In this document: positions 7,303 through 16,074 of the stretch, one piece after another
How positions within the stretch are numbered: position 1 is the first letter of the stretch
Layout of the letters: each line of letters begins with the position of its first letter
DNA from: UMGS1696 sp964634795
GTDB lineage: Bacteria > Bacillota > Clostridia > Oscillospirales > CAG-272
Assembly: GCA_964634795.1 (NCBI GenBank)
Contig: CAZWLL010000002.1
Location: 1-64,000 of the forward strand
DNA length: 64,000 bases
Reading direction: 5' to 3'
Notes under the pieces: generated by a model
Database searches by the model: none
What the model was told of the DNA's origin: nothing
The model's input: the letters and a program-made list of their open reading frames with translations, nothing else
Position numbers and translations under genes: made by a program

Positions 7303-8868
7303 TTACTCATCGGGAAACATCATATATTCAATAAACCCATCGTTAAATGTTTGCGATTTATTCAGTTCTATAGTCGTGCACACCTTCGCGAGTTCACATA
7401 CATGTGACAGTTCCGATGAGTCTGTGAGTACCTTTATTGCTCCTGCGAGCGCTGAGTTTCCGACTGCGGACACAGTATTTTCATCCGCAACAAAGCTTTG
7501 CGGAAGTAAGCCGACGCGCGCCGCGTTAATAGGATTAATATAGTAGCCGAGTCCGCCTGCAATATACACTTTGCCGCCGTACTTTACAAAGGAATCAACA
7601 TCCATTCCCGCATAGTCAAGCAAAGCCTCGATACCCGCGCGCAATGCACTTTTAGCAAGTTGTATCTCACGTATATCCTTTTGGCTTAAATATACATCTG
7701 TTGTCTTTTCTGCACTTGTTGTGTTTTCCGTTTTATGCATTCCCGTAAGTACATACGGATCATCCTCAAGATAACCTGTTTCGTCAATACTTTCGTTGTT
7801 TAAAAGCACCGAACAAAGGTCTATGACTCCACAGCCGCAGATTCCCTTTGCAGGCTTATCTCCGATGGTTCGATATACAAGCTTACCGCTTTCTTCCGCA
7901 ACGCGGCTGACAGCGCCTTCAACACCGCCTATACCGCATGACAGATTAGCGCCCTCAAGAGCCGGTCCCGCCGCGGTAGATGCGGCAATCAGACGATTTC
8001 CGAACTGTTTGCCTGTATCCAAAACCATTTCACCGTTTGTACCGATATCGAGAAGCAATGCGGGACATTCAGATGAACCGAGACCGCACACGAGCATTCC
8101 CGCGGTAATATCTCCTCCTATAAATGCGGAGACAGACGGCATCAATGTGACGTTCCGTACGGGAAGACCGAGCTCGGATCCTGACATTTCCTTCACATCC
8201 GTAAACACGGGAGTAAACGGGTATGCTCCCATTCCTTCCGGTGAAACACCGCAAAACAGATGCAGCATAGTCGTGTTTCCCGCCACGACAAGCTTTTCCG
8301 CAGGTGCTTCAGATGTGACACACAACTGCTCAAGCAAAGAGCGAACAGCATCGAGAACACATGACTGCATATCCGCAAGCTGACCTTTCTTTGCCGCTTC
8401 GATACGGCTGATTACGTCAGCTCCGTACATCTGCTGCGGATTCAAACATGAAGCAGACATAAGTATCCTGCCGTTTTTCATATCAACTCTTGCCGCCGCA
8501 ATTGTAGTGGTACCGATATCCAATGCAATCCCATCGCACCTGGATTCATCGTGTTCATCGTTTGACTTAATGTGTTCATCGGCAATCGTCAGGCCTTCTC
8601 CCGAGAATGTCGGAGATTCGATCTCACTGTCGACATCCGCACATAAAGCCTGACATGAAAGAATATAGCCTTCCGAATCGGGTTTTAAGATTTCTCCGTT
8701 AACACGTGAAATAAAATATCCGGATTTAACTTTGACACGACATTTACCGCAAACACCACGTCCGCCGCACGGTGAAGAAAGATATACTTTTTGGCGTGCG
8801 AGATAAGATGTCAGCTGTTCTCCTGATGCGGAAGACGGAATTTTAATTATCTGTATATCCTTGTTCAT
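7303..8868 (-). CDS. RACo-like corrinoid activation protein (2Fe-2S plus ASKHA ATPase)
   Basis: 521 residues. The N-terminus is a plant-type ferredoxin domain with CGGRGVCGKC (C34, C40, C43) and a further cysteine near 72-76. The C-terminal two thirds is an ASKHA-fold domain with DIGTTTIAAARVD, LLDIGTNGEMVL and YIAGGLGYYINP. This layout is that of the reductive activator of corrinoid proteins, which uses ATP to reduce inactive Co(II) to Co(I) in methyltransferase corrinoid proteins. It lies after the methyltransferase genes and so matches the corrinoid protein at 12285. ATG 8868 is used; the upstream gene stops at 8896. Confidence 0.92.
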   Translation of the reverse strand: MNKDIQIIKIPSSASGEQLTSYLARQKVYLSSPCGGRGVCGKCRVKVKSGYFISRVNGEILKPDSEGYILSCQALCADVDSEIESPTFSGEGLTIADEHIKSNDEHDESRCDGIALDIGTTTIAAARVDMKNGRILMSASCLNPQQMYGADVISRIEAAKKGQLADMQSCVLDAVRSLLEQLCVTSEAPAEKLVVAGNTTMLHLFCGVSPEGMGAYPFTPVFTDVKEMSGSELGLPVRNVTLMPSVSAFIGGDITAGMLVCGLGSSECPALLLDIGTNGEMVLDTGKQFGNRLIAASTAAGPALEGANLSCGIGGVEGAVSRVAEESGKLVYRTIGDKPAKGICGCGVIDLCSVLLNNESIDETGYLEDDPYVLTGMHKTENTTSAEKTTDVYLSQKDIREIQLAKSALRAGIEALLDYAGMDVDSFVKYGGKVYIAGGLGYYINPINAARVGLLPQSFVADENTVSAVGNSALAGAIKVLTDSSELSHVCELAKVCTTIELNKSQTFNDGFIEYMMFPDE

Positions 8869-8895
8869 ATTGCAGTACTCTGAGTCAGCTTAATT

Positions 8896-10020
8896 TTAAT
8901 AATTTATCTTTTTGATTTCGTCGGCATAATATTGAACGAGTTCAAACTTTGTGCCAGGCATTAAACGATGATCGGGACAAGGAAGGAATCCGCCGAGTGA
9001 AGCAAGATGCTTGATTCTCTCAAGCTCTTTATCTACTGCCGCTTTGTCTTTGCGCAGCGCGGTTTTATCCATACCGCCGACTCCCAGCATGCCTTTGCCG
9101 AACTTCTTTCTTGCAGGTTCAAACTGGTCTCCCCATGTACCGACTTCTATCGGGAACATTGTATTAACACCGTTTTCGTACCATGTCGGCAGTAATTTTT
9201 CGGTCACGCCGTCACAGTCCAGTGAAATAACGTCTATTCCGTGCTGATGGCAAAGCTCATTTCTCTTCTTATAATGCTTTGCGCATAGCTTATCGAAAAC
9301 AACCGGAGAGAGCAGCGGGCCGCTCTTAAAGCATATATCCTCCCAATAAAGAGCAAAATCGAACTTAGCTCCTGTTGCGAGGATTGCTTCCACACACTTA
9401 TACTGCATCTCGGCATAACAGTCGACAATGTCGGCAAATAAATCCTCGTCATCATCATACAGCAGGTAGCCCATTCCGACTACAGATGTCATACTGCGGA
9501 TTTGTCCGAGTACACTTCCCATTGATATTCCGAGCGGCACGTCTGATTTGTCATAAACATTTTCATTGAAATGCTTGAAGAATTCGGTATCGACACGCTC
9601 AGGCGCATACTGCATGCGAGGGCGATATAATGTTTCAAACGCTTCACGGTCTTTCAAGAGATAGTCGTCCTCCTGAGGAATAGATACAATTCCCGGGTGG
9701 ATTCGTTCAATCAAACCTACACTATTCTGTTCACGGCGTGTGCCGTCAGGCAGAACTTCAAGTACTTTATGTTCGAATGCGGGATATAACCCGTTGTTTG
9801 AGCCGAAAGCATGTGACCAGTTAAAATCCCAACCGATCAATTTATCCAGTTCCATATCCTTTTGGCTACCGTCGTAATTGCCTACGGCAAGGTCTTTCGG
9901 TATTTTTCCCTGTTCAGCCCATTCGGTTAAAAGCTCGGGCCAGTAGCCGAAATGAACAGCAGGAAAACGATCTACCGGTTTATAGTGCAATATATTCATT
10001 GCGCGTTCTCGGTTAGTCAT
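8896..10020 (-). CDS. UroD-superfamily methyltransferase-like protein 1
   Basis: The start is placed at ATG 10018-10020, giving MTNRERAMNILHYKPVDRFPAVHFGYW, because TAAGGAG sits seven bases upstream; an upstream in-frame start adds ten residues without a site. 374 residues of the uroporphyrinogen decarboxylase fold, N-terminal pattern RERAMNxLxxKPVDR as in MtaA/CmuA relatives. At the place where zinc-dependent methyltransferases show H-x-C, this protein reads ISLDCDG, and near the end PCPDHRLMPG. It is therefore not a heme enzyme by context, but its zinc ligands are not canonical. Likely a substrate methyltransferase or a relative of unknown chemistry. Confidence 0.75.
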   Translation of the reverse strand: MTNRERAMNILHYKPVDRFPAVHFGYWPELLTEWAEQGKIPKDLAVGNYDGSQKDMELDKLIGWDFNWSHAFGSNNGLYPAFEHKVLEVLPDGTRREQNSVGLIERIHPGIVSIPQEDDYLLKDREAFETLYRPRMQYAPERVDTEFFKHFNENVYDKSDVPLGISMGSVLGQIRSMTSVVGMGYLLYDDDEDLFADIVDCYAEMQYKCVEAILATGAKFDFALYWEDICFKSGPLLSPVVFDKLCAKHYKKRNELCHQHGIDVISLDCDGVTEKLLPTWYENGVNTMFPIEVGTWGDQFEPARKKFGKGMLGVGGMDKTALRKDKAAVDKELERIKHLASLGGFLPCPDHRLMPGTKFELVQYYADEIKKINY

Positions 10021-10050
10021 AGAAATTCTCCTTATACTAATAAGCAAGAG

Positions 10051-11115
10051 TTACTTTTTCTCTTTAAATACGGGACAAGGTGAAATCGAACTGCCCTCAT
10101 GTGTTACTTTAGAGGCATATTCTTTAAGAAGTCTTACATAGATACGATAATAGTCAATCGGAACGTCAGGCGGTGTCTGGTGATCCACTGACGGAATAAA
10201 TTTTCCTCTCATCATACTTGGCAAGACTCTCTCGAATTCCTTTCTCATTGCCTCCTCTCCGTATTTCATGCACATTTTATCGTAGTGTCCGATAAAAGCC
10301 ATATCGGGCTGCTTGTCTAAATACACTGAAACATCCACACCTGCCTGACGTTCCAACGGAAGCATACCGTCAGCACCGACTGAAGAATACCAATCGACAG
10401 CCATCGTAATATCGCCGTCAGAATCGATGAAGACGGGAACATTGTATTCATGTATAACCGGAATAACCTTTCTGTAAAAAGGCGCTAAAAATTCATCGAA
10501 TTGTTCCTTTGAAATCATGGGACCGCCGTTATAGCTCATATCCTCGGCAAAAGTCATAAAATCAAAACGGAACCTCGAAAAAACATAACGAAACAGCGGA
10601 ATAAGCCAATCGGCATAATCTTCGCAAATCTGTTTGTAGAGTTCGGGATAATCGTAGAAGCTGAATAAATGGCTTTCTATTCCGAATAATGTTCTCGGGA
10701 ACCAAAAGAATCCTTCAACCGTAAAGAACTGAATGGTATCCCCTCGATTGCGGATATTGTGCCAATTATCATACTGCTCTTCACTGAAGAGCGAATCAAC
10801 CTTCGGAAATAAAGTAGGTTTGACTTTATTTATGTAGTCACTCTCGTCAGACATAATTCCCTGCCCGTATGCGAGCGGCTGAGGTGTTGCCGATGTTCTT
10901 ATACCGGCACAGAACTGGAGGCATTTATCAAGTCCGAAATAGCCCTGAAGTGCCTCATAATTCGCAAACTCACGCGGCAGCCCGTCGCGAAGCCAGCGTT
11001 CAACAGTCAAATTCCACCATGGAGCCCACTCGATAACGGGAACACGGTCAACGGCTTTTCCCGAAAGATATGCCTGAAACCGTTCGGAAGCCGTCATGCT
11101 TTTTATCGTATTCAT
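10051..11115 (-). CDS. UroD-superfamily methyltransferase-like protein 2
   Basis: 354 residues, N-terminus MTASERFQAYLSGKAVDRVPVIEWAPWW after a short lead. The fold is the uroporphyrinogen decarboxylase superfamily. The central strand reads VFIDSDGD where zinc methyltransferases carry H-x-C, and the C-terminal motif reads PSVDHQTPPDVP, so the usual three zinc ligands are absent. No clear Shine-Dalgarno precedes ATG 11115, whose upstream region is nearly all A and T. It sits between two paralogues in the corrinoid operon. It may be a substrate-binding methyltransferase of altered chemistry. Function open. Confidence 0.7.
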   Translation of the reverse strand: MNTIKSMTASERFQAYLSGKAVDRVPVIEWAPWWNLTVERWLRDGLPREFANYEALQGYFGLDKCLQFCAGIRTSATPQPLAYGQGIMSDESDYINKVKPTLFPKVDSLFSEEQYDNWHNIRNRGDTIQFFTVEGFFWFPRTLFGIESHLFSFYDYPELYKQICEDYADWLIPLFRYVFSRFRFDFMTFAEDMSYNGGPMISKEQFDEFLAPFYRKVIPVIHEYNVPVFIDSDGDITMAVDWYSSVGADGMLPLERQAGVDVSVYLDKQPDMAFIGHYDKMCMKYGEEAMRKEFERVLPSMMRGKFIPSVDHQTPPDVPIDYYRIYVRLLKEYASKVTHEGSSISPCPVFKEKK

Positions 11116-11143
11116 ATCATATTTAAATTAAAATTAATTAAAT

Positions 11144-12145
11144 TCAATGTGTACGGTAATACTCTTCACTTGCTTTAAAGAAAGCTCTGATATTATCCCA
11201 AGAAGAAGCGGGAGGAATATCGCAGCCCGATGAAATCAGGAAATTAGGATATGAAGAACACTTCTCAAGCAGTTCGTTAACCGCTATTGTCATGCTTTCA
11301 GGTGTTCCTCCGAGAAATTGTCCTGCGGGAGAAATATTACCCATAACAGTACGATCGGACGGCATGTTGTCAAGCAAATCCGTCAGCTGTATAGCATCAC
11401 CGAAATGATATGCAGAGGCACCGTTTGACGCCAATGACTTTGTCATAAGCGGTGTATTGGGGCCGCAGTTATGATATATTACGGCAAAGTTTTCGTCCTG
11501 TACACTCTCAATCATCTCACGAACATACGGTGCGGCAAATTCCTCTTCCATTGCGGGCGCGAGAAGGCCTGACAGCGGCTCTGCCATTACTATACCGTCA
11601 AGTCCTGCTGCTTTATATGCTTTAGCGTATTCAATCAAAAATGCCGTAGTTTTACGCAGAACAGCATGAACAAAATCGGGATCACATATACAGTTTGCCA
11701 ATGCCTCGGAAACATCCATAAGTCTTCCGGCGAGCGAAAACGGTCCGATTTCACCGGCAAGTACCGGACGGTCTTTAATAACATCCTTAGCGGCTTTAGC
11801 AGCTTCTATATAAAGTCCTGTGCGTGCATCACCGACATGCGGCATTTCAAGTTCATTCGCTTCGTCCTCATCCGTCACAAGAGCACCGACAACTGTCGGA
11901 ATTTCGTTTTCCACAGTACGTAATGTACAGCCGAACGCTTCTGCTTCTACGGACAAGTCCATCATGGTAACCGCTGCGGCGGAATTCGTTTCCTTTGCTA
12001 CACGGATTATGCCCTCACTTTGAATCGCTGCATCGTGAGTAAGTTTATATACGCTTACGCCTAATAATGAAGACGACGGAAACGAAAGAATCGGCATAGG
12101 TTTATGTGATGACGGCAGTTTGTCGACCCAACTCGGATAAGCCAT
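11144..12145 (-). CDS. MtaA/CmuA-type corrinoid methyltransferase
   Basis: 333 residues of the uroporphyrinogen decarboxylase superfamily, MtaA/CmuA branch. It keeps the zinc set: H-x-C in VIYHNCGPNT and a C-terminal cysteine in SSGCDIPP, with the substrate-side MAEPLSGLL motif. By family knowledge such enzymes move a methyl group between a corrinoid protein and a thiol or similar acceptor. AGGAGG lies nine bases before ATG 12145. It is the first of three paralogues downstream of the corrinoid protein, separated from it by strong inverted repeats. Methyl acceptor not determined. Confidence 0.82.
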   Translation of the reverse strand: MAYPSWVDKLPSSHKPMPILSFPSSSLLGVSVYKLTHDAAIQSEGIIRVAKETNSAAAVTMMDLSVEAEAFGCTLRTVENEIPTVVGALVTDEDEANELEMPHVGDARTGLYIEAAKAAKDVIKDRPVLAGEIGPFSLAGRLMDVSEALANCICDPDFVHAVLRKTTAFLIEYAKAYKAAGLDGIVMAEPLSGLLAPAMEEEFAAPYVREMIESVQDENFAVIYHNCGPNTPLMTKSLASNGASAYHFGDAIQLTDLLDNMPSDRTVMGNISPAGQFLGGTPESMTIAVNELLEKCSSYPNFLISSGCDIPPASSWDNIRAFFKASEEYYRTH

Positions 12146-12180
12146 AAATTTAATCCTCCTAAAAATGCTTATGTAAATAT

Positions 12181-12272
12181 GTTCAAATTGAACTTTTGCG
12201 ATAAAAGACTTAAAAAATTAAGCTCTTATCGCAAAATTCACATTAATTCGAAGAATCCGTAACGCTTCGAAT
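12181..12272 (-). other. Intercistronic inverted repeats in the corrinoid operon
   Basis: Three dyads fill this gap: GTTCAA/TTGAAC (12181-12193), a long stem pairing TTTTGCGATAA (from 12194) with TTATCGCAAAA (to 12236), whose centre is CTTAA/TTAAG, and ATTCGAAG (12246-12253) with CTTCGAAT (12265-12272). No strong T-run follows, so they look like processing or attenuation structures rather than a full terminator. Confidence 0.7.
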
Positions 12273-12284
12273 ATACATATTCAA

Positions 12285-12920
12285 TTAGTCAAAAAACGCT
12301 CTTGCTGCCTGTGCTGCGGATGCGGCATCGACTGTGTAGCAGTCCGCGCCGATTTCATCTGCATAAGCCTGAGTAACCGGTGCTCCGCCTACCATAACCT
12401 TAACCTTGTCACGAAGTCCTGCTTCTTTCAATGCATCGATTACGTCCTTCTGTCCGTACATTGTTGTTGTAAGAAGTGCGGAGAGGCATACAATCTGCGC
12501 ACCTGTCTCGCGTACGGTTTCCACTATTTTTGCGGGTTCCACGTCAACACCGAGGTCGATGCATTCGATTCCCTGACCTTCAATCATCATCTTAACAAGG
12601 TTCTTTCCGATATCATGCATGTCACCCTTTACGGTACATATAACAGCCTTTCCGATAGGCTCGATACCTTCTTTTGTTAAAGCGGGTTTTAATGTCTGCA
12701 TGCCTTTGTTCATAGCACGAGCGGCAACGAGAATCTCGGGTACGAAAACTTCATTATTCTTGAACTTTTCACCGATAATATTCATTCCGTCTACTAATCC
12801 CTCATTAAGAATAGTTTCAGGTGACATACCGCTGTTAAGTGCTTCCTCAACAAGTGCTACTACTTCTTTGGCGCGACCTGTCTGCACCTTTTCGGAAATG
12901 GTTTTGCAAATTTCTGACAT
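12285..12920 (-). CDS. Methyltransferase cognate corrinoid protein (B12-binding)
   Basis: The start is set at ATG 12918-12920 (MSEICKTISEKV) because AGGAG lies eight bases upstream; an earlier in-frame ATG lacks a site. 211 residues. The N-terminal helical cap (1-88) is of the B12-binding type 2 kind; the Rossmann-like domain has D100-x-H102-x-x-G105 in KGDMHDIGKNLV, where the histidine is the lower cobalt ligand, then the SALLTTT and VGGAPV motifs. It carries the methyl group between the operon's methyltransferases. It is the first gene of the operon and its leader shows no B12 riboswitch box. Confidence 0.95.
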   Translation of the reverse strand: MSEICKTISEKVQTGRAKEVVALVEEALNSGMSPETILNEGLVDGMNIIGEKFKNNEVFVPEILVAARAMNKGMQTLKPALTKEGIEPIGKAVICTVKGDMHDIGKNLVKMMIEGQGIECIDLGVDVEPAKIVETVRETGAQIVCLSALLTTTMYGQKDVIDALKEAGLRDKVKVMVGGAPVTQAYADEIGADCYTVDAASAAQAARAFFD

Positions 12921-13030
12921 AGTTATACTCCTTTCGTGATAACCACACAAAGTAATTCTTTTTTAGTTTAAGCTATGTTTAAAAGCTCTGCTGTAAATAT
13001 TCGTTATCAGCAACGTATTTTATTATAGCT

Positions 13031-13059
13031 ATAGTAACATATTAATTATCGTTTGTCAA
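13031..13059 (-). promoter_or_regulatory. Promoter of the corrinoid methyltransferase operon
   Basis: Minus-strand TTGACA (13054-13059) and TACTAT (13031-13036), spacer 17 bases. The roughly 105-base leader to the corrinoid gene shows no recognisable riboswitch. Confidence 0.75.
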
Positions 13060-13088
13060 CTTAAAATTAGATATTTTTATGTTATGTA

Positions 13089-14915
13089 CTACTGATTTAA
13101 ACACAGTTCTGTTTGAAGTGTTTCAAACGGTCCGGGAAGTACTTCGTTTGACGGGCGCTTTTTGCCTGAATAATCCTTATCAATGCATATGTCGGATCCG
13201 TCCGGATTCTCATACCATTGGTTCGTTTCGAATGCTTTTCCGAGTTGAGACGTTGTCACTGTCGGGAATCTCTTCATACTGTCTGCAATATTCAGAGTCA
13301 AAAACCACTTCTTACCATCACGCAGTTCTGTTTTCAGTAATACCTTGTCAATGTGCTGTGCATTTACATCGCTTTCACATGACTGCGCACCGTTTATATA
13401 AACATTATTGCGTATTTCCGTAGGCATTGTTTCATCGGCACTATGATAAGGGCTGTCGCTTCCCTCTCCTAATTTACATTCACGCATCGGCGGATATCCT
13501 CTGTAATCGGATGTTCCGCTGTTTTCGCCGACGAATATGTTTCCTATTACACGGTCATCTCCGCTGTAAACAACCATCGAGCCTGCAACAAACGTCTCGT
13601 GCGGAAAATGATACAATGTAAATCTTGCTGTTTCACGTCTGATACGTACTGTTCCCGCGAACAGGTTATTTATAAGCGCGCTTCCCTGTGATACCGACAG
13701 ATAGGAATTCTTCGATAGAAACAGATTATTGTCTATTACGCACGGTCCATGACATACCTCAATAAAAAAGTCTTCCCCGCCGCCGTTTTCGAAAAATGTA
13801 TTTCTCGTCACACGTGCGCCTTGCGCTTCCCAATCAAGCCAAAGTCCGCGTGTGCAATGGTGTATACAGTTGTTCTCAAGATGGACATCAATTGCGGCAT
13901 GCAGTTTTATGCCCGCTATTTCCGCTCCTCCGAATTCCCCACGTGTATTGATATCGTGAATATGATTATCGGTAATTCTCGAATAGACACTGCCCATATT
14001 GCCTACTATACCGGTCTGACCGCAATTGTATATATGATTGTTATGGATATAGTGACTTCCTACCGTTTCTTTGCTCCAACCGTGACGCACAGCATCCATG
14101 ATGATTTCGGTATATGTTTGTGCTCCGCCTTTGCGTGCGTTGCGAACCCAATCATTGTCATTGGCGTCGTAGCTTTTGCCTATGCTTATTCCGCAGCACT
14201 TGCTGTCATGTATCGAACAATTTTCAATTATCCAGCCTTTGCTCCAGTGAGTTCCTACAGCCGCAGACTGAAATGCTGTAGGCGGTGCCCATTGCGATGC
14301 CGCACAGCAAAACTCCAATCCGGATAAAGTAATATAATTGACACCTGTCCTTTTAGGGAAGAAACAGCTTTCACGAACATTTACCTCAGTCAAATGCTCA
14401 TTCGGATTAACATCTCCGAAGCATGCGTGAAGAATCGTTTTCTCATTGTCCACATGTGCAATCCAGTAATTTTTCTCTGTCGAGAGAAGCTCATCCGCAC
14501 CTGAGGCTTCAAATAAAGCTTTACCGTCAAGATAAACCTCTGCGGTATGGTGCTCTCTTCCCCATCCGTCGAACCAGTCGCCTGAAATCAGCTCATTAAA
14601 AGGATTGATTTCACCGAACATTCTGTTGTCAATTACTGTTGTCCATATGCCGTTATCTTCTTTTCTCCAGTCTGAAACAACTTCGGCACCTGAAATAATC
14701 GGCTTCTCGCCGTCGGCGGCACGGTAAACAATACGTTCACGCTCACTTATACCTCCGTACTGTGGATTTACCCACTCGCGATAGACTCCGCCTCCGATAA
14801 TTACAGTGTCTCCTCCGCGGGCGATTCGTGCGGCTTGTCCTATTGTTCGAAACGGATTGTTTTTACTTCCGTCTCCCGTATTTGGGTTTTTACATGAAAC
14901 ATAAATAAAAGACAT
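13089..14915 (-). CDS. Right-handed beta-helix repeat protein (DUF1565 type)
   Basis: 608 residues. It opens with FIYVSCKNPNTGDGSKNNPFRTIGQAA and then GDTVIIGGGVYRE, the DUF1565 start typical of parallel beta-helix carbohydrate-active proteins. The middle has repeated Asn-rich coils such as NHIYNCGQTGIVG, NCIHHCTRGLW and RNTFFENGG. Relatives include polysaccharide lyases and glycosidases acting on pectin-like or galactose-containing glycans. There is no signal peptide, so it probably acts inside on imported oligosaccharides. AGGAGG stands before ATG 14915. No terminator is evident before the promoter of the next operon. Substrate unknown. Confidence 0.82.
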   Translation of the reverse strand: MSFIYVSCKNPNTGDGSKNNPFRTIGQAARIARGGDTVIIGGGVYREWVNPQYGGISERERIVYRAADGEKPIISGAEVVSDWRKEDNGIWTTVIDNRMFGEINPFNELISGDWFDGWGREHHTAEVYLDGKALFEASGADELLSTEKNYWIAHVDNEKTILHACFGDVNPNEHLTEVNVRESCFFPKRTGVNYITLSGLEFCCAASQWAPPTAFQSAAVGTHWSKGWIIENCSIHDSKCCGISIGKSYDANDNDWVRNARKGGAQTYTEIIMDAVRHGWSKETVGSHYIHNNHIYNCGQTGIVGNMGSVYSRITDNHIHDINTRGEFGGAEIAGIKLHAAIDVHLENNCIHHCTRGLWLDWEAQGARVTRNTFFENGGGEDFFIEVCHGPCVIDNNLFLSKNSYLSVSQGSALINNLFAGTVRIRRETARFTLYHFPHETFVAGSMVVYSGDDRVIGNIFVGENSGTSDYRGYPPMRECKLGEGSDSPYHSADETMPTEIRNNVYINGAQSCESDVNAQHIDKVLLKTELRDGKKWFLTLNIADSMKRFPTVTTSQLGKAFETNQWYENPDGSDICIDKDYSGKKRPSNEVLPGPFETLQTELCLNQ

Positions 14916-15006
14916 TTTTGGCTCCTCCTGATTTATGCGGTATTATTTATCGCTTTGAAGGTTTATTCCGATGCTTTTTTCACTCTATTACTAAGCCTAA
15001 AGAACG

Positions 15007-15036
15007 GAACTTGCACGTTTGCTGAATGGCAAGTTC
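15007..15036. repeat. Inverted repeat in the rqcP/beta-helix gap
   Basis: GAACTTGC (15007-15014) and GCAAGTTC (15029-15036) form an eight-base dyad with a 14-base loop. A second CGGCGG/CCGCCG pairing lies just right of it (about 15044-15083). No T-run follows on either strand. Confidence 0.6.
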
Positions 15037-15092
15037 AAGGAGGCGGCGGTTAGCTGCATTATCAAGCTTAAGATTATCCGCCGACATTATTT

Positions 15093-15335
15093 TTACTCAA
15101 TAATTTCGTACATTGAGGAGGCGTCAGCTTTAAGCGCATGCTCTTTTACATCAAGTACACGCAGCTTGAGCGTTCTTCCGCCATATGACACCTCAATGAT
15201 GTCACCCTCCTTAACATCATATGATGCTTTTGCACATTTATCATTTACCTTTACATGCTCCGTATCACAAGCCTCATTAGCTATTGTACGGCGTTTTATA
15301 ACTCTTGATACTTTAAGAAATTTATCCAGTCTCAT
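15093..15335 (-). CDS. rqcP: S4-domain RNA-binding protein RqcP
   Basis: 80 residues from ATG 15333-15335; GGGTGA at the mazG stop is a suitable ribosome site, and a GTG three codons upstream is less likely. MRLDKFLKVSRVIKRRTIANEAC is an S4 domain almost identical in layout to Bacillus YabO/RqcP, and VKVNDKCAKASYDVKEGD follows. RqcP works with RqcH on obstructed 50S subunits to add alanine tails to stalled nascent chains. The mazG-rqcP order also matches Bacillus, which supports this over the Hsp15 name. The usual yabP, yabQ and divIC genes do not follow. Confidence 0.92.
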   Translation of the reverse strand: MRLDKFLKVSRVIKRRTIANEACDTEHVKVNDKCAKASYDVKEGDIIEVSYGGRTLKLRVLDVKEHALKADASSMYEIIE

Positions 15336-15340
15336 ATCAT

Positions 15341-16039
15341 TCACCCTTGCTTGTAGTTGTTTACAAATTCATTTGTTTTATCGCCGAGATTCTTTTCACT
15401 GTCGGCATCCCCTGCAAGTACTACCGCATCAAATATTATTTCGGTGAGGATTTTCTCCCTCTCGCTGCCTGCCGATGTTTTCAGCTTTTCAGCCAAAGAA
15501 ACTATATTGTCCTCTGTTACATTAAAGTCGTATAAATCCTTTTTTGCTTTTTTTACGATTTTACGAGTTCTCATAAGAGCGGGAAGCTGTTTCGGCACTG
15601 ACTGCATAGATTCTTTTACCGTTTTTCTGTCTTTTTCCGCTTTTTTAATTTGTTCCCAATTGTTCAGTACATCATCTGAATTGTTGACGCTCACGTCACC
15701 GAAAACATGCGGATGCCTTGTTATCATCTTCTCGCAAACATCGTTTATTACATCTTCGACAGAGAAATTACCGGCTTCCTCTTCTATTCTGCTGTGAAAC
15801 ATTACCTGAAACATTACGTCTCCCAGTTCCTCACGAAGCAGTTTTTTGTCTGCGTTGTCGATGGCTTCTACAACCTCATATGTTTCTTCTATTATATCAT
15901 TTCTTATCGACTCGTGTGTTTGCTCTATATCCCACGGACATCCGCCTATACCGCGCAAAACCTCCGTCAGCATTCTCAGTGAATCGAAATCGTGTTTTTC
16001 TTCTGTGACAAGCTTTTTCTTTTTTTCTTCCGTATTCAT
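15341..16039 (-). CDS. mazG: Nucleoside triphosphate pyrophosphohydrolase MazG
   Basis: 232 residues, close to the E. coli MazG length (about 263). The first MazG domain shows GGCPWDIEQTHESIRNDIIEETYE and LREELGDVMFQVMFH, which hold the EExxE and ExxD magnesium-binding residues. A second, divergent MazG domain is likely from about 125 on. The enzyme hydrolyses NTPs to NMP and pyrophosphate and limits damage from aberrant nucleotides; in E. coli it also affects (p)ppGpp, and relA/spoT lies four genes upstream. It overlaps the start region of rqcP. Confidence 0.93.
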   Translation of the reverse strand: MNTEEKKKKLVTEEKHDFDSLRMLTEVLRGIGGCPWDIEQTHESIRNDIIEETYEVVEAIDNADKKLLREELGDVMFQVMFHSRIEEEAGNFSVEDVINDVCEKMITRHPHVFGDVSVNNSDDVLNNWEQIKKAEKDRKTVKESMQSVPKQLPALMRTRKIVKKAKKDLYDFNVTEDNIVSLAEKLKTSAGSEREKILTEIIFDAVVLAGDADSEKNLGDKTNEFVNNYKQG

Positions 16040-16074
16040 AACTTCTCCAAATGTTTAAGCCAAACCTAATAGTA

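Noticed and set aside
12921..13030. Cobalamin riboswitch before the corrinoid operon
   Set aside because: The leader lacks a B12-box-like GCCACTG and the expected multi-stem layout.
13749..14327. Open frame of 192 codons on the plus strand
   Set aside because: Antisense to the beta-helix gene; helix-like hydrophobic text arises from reading Asn/Ile codons in reverse.
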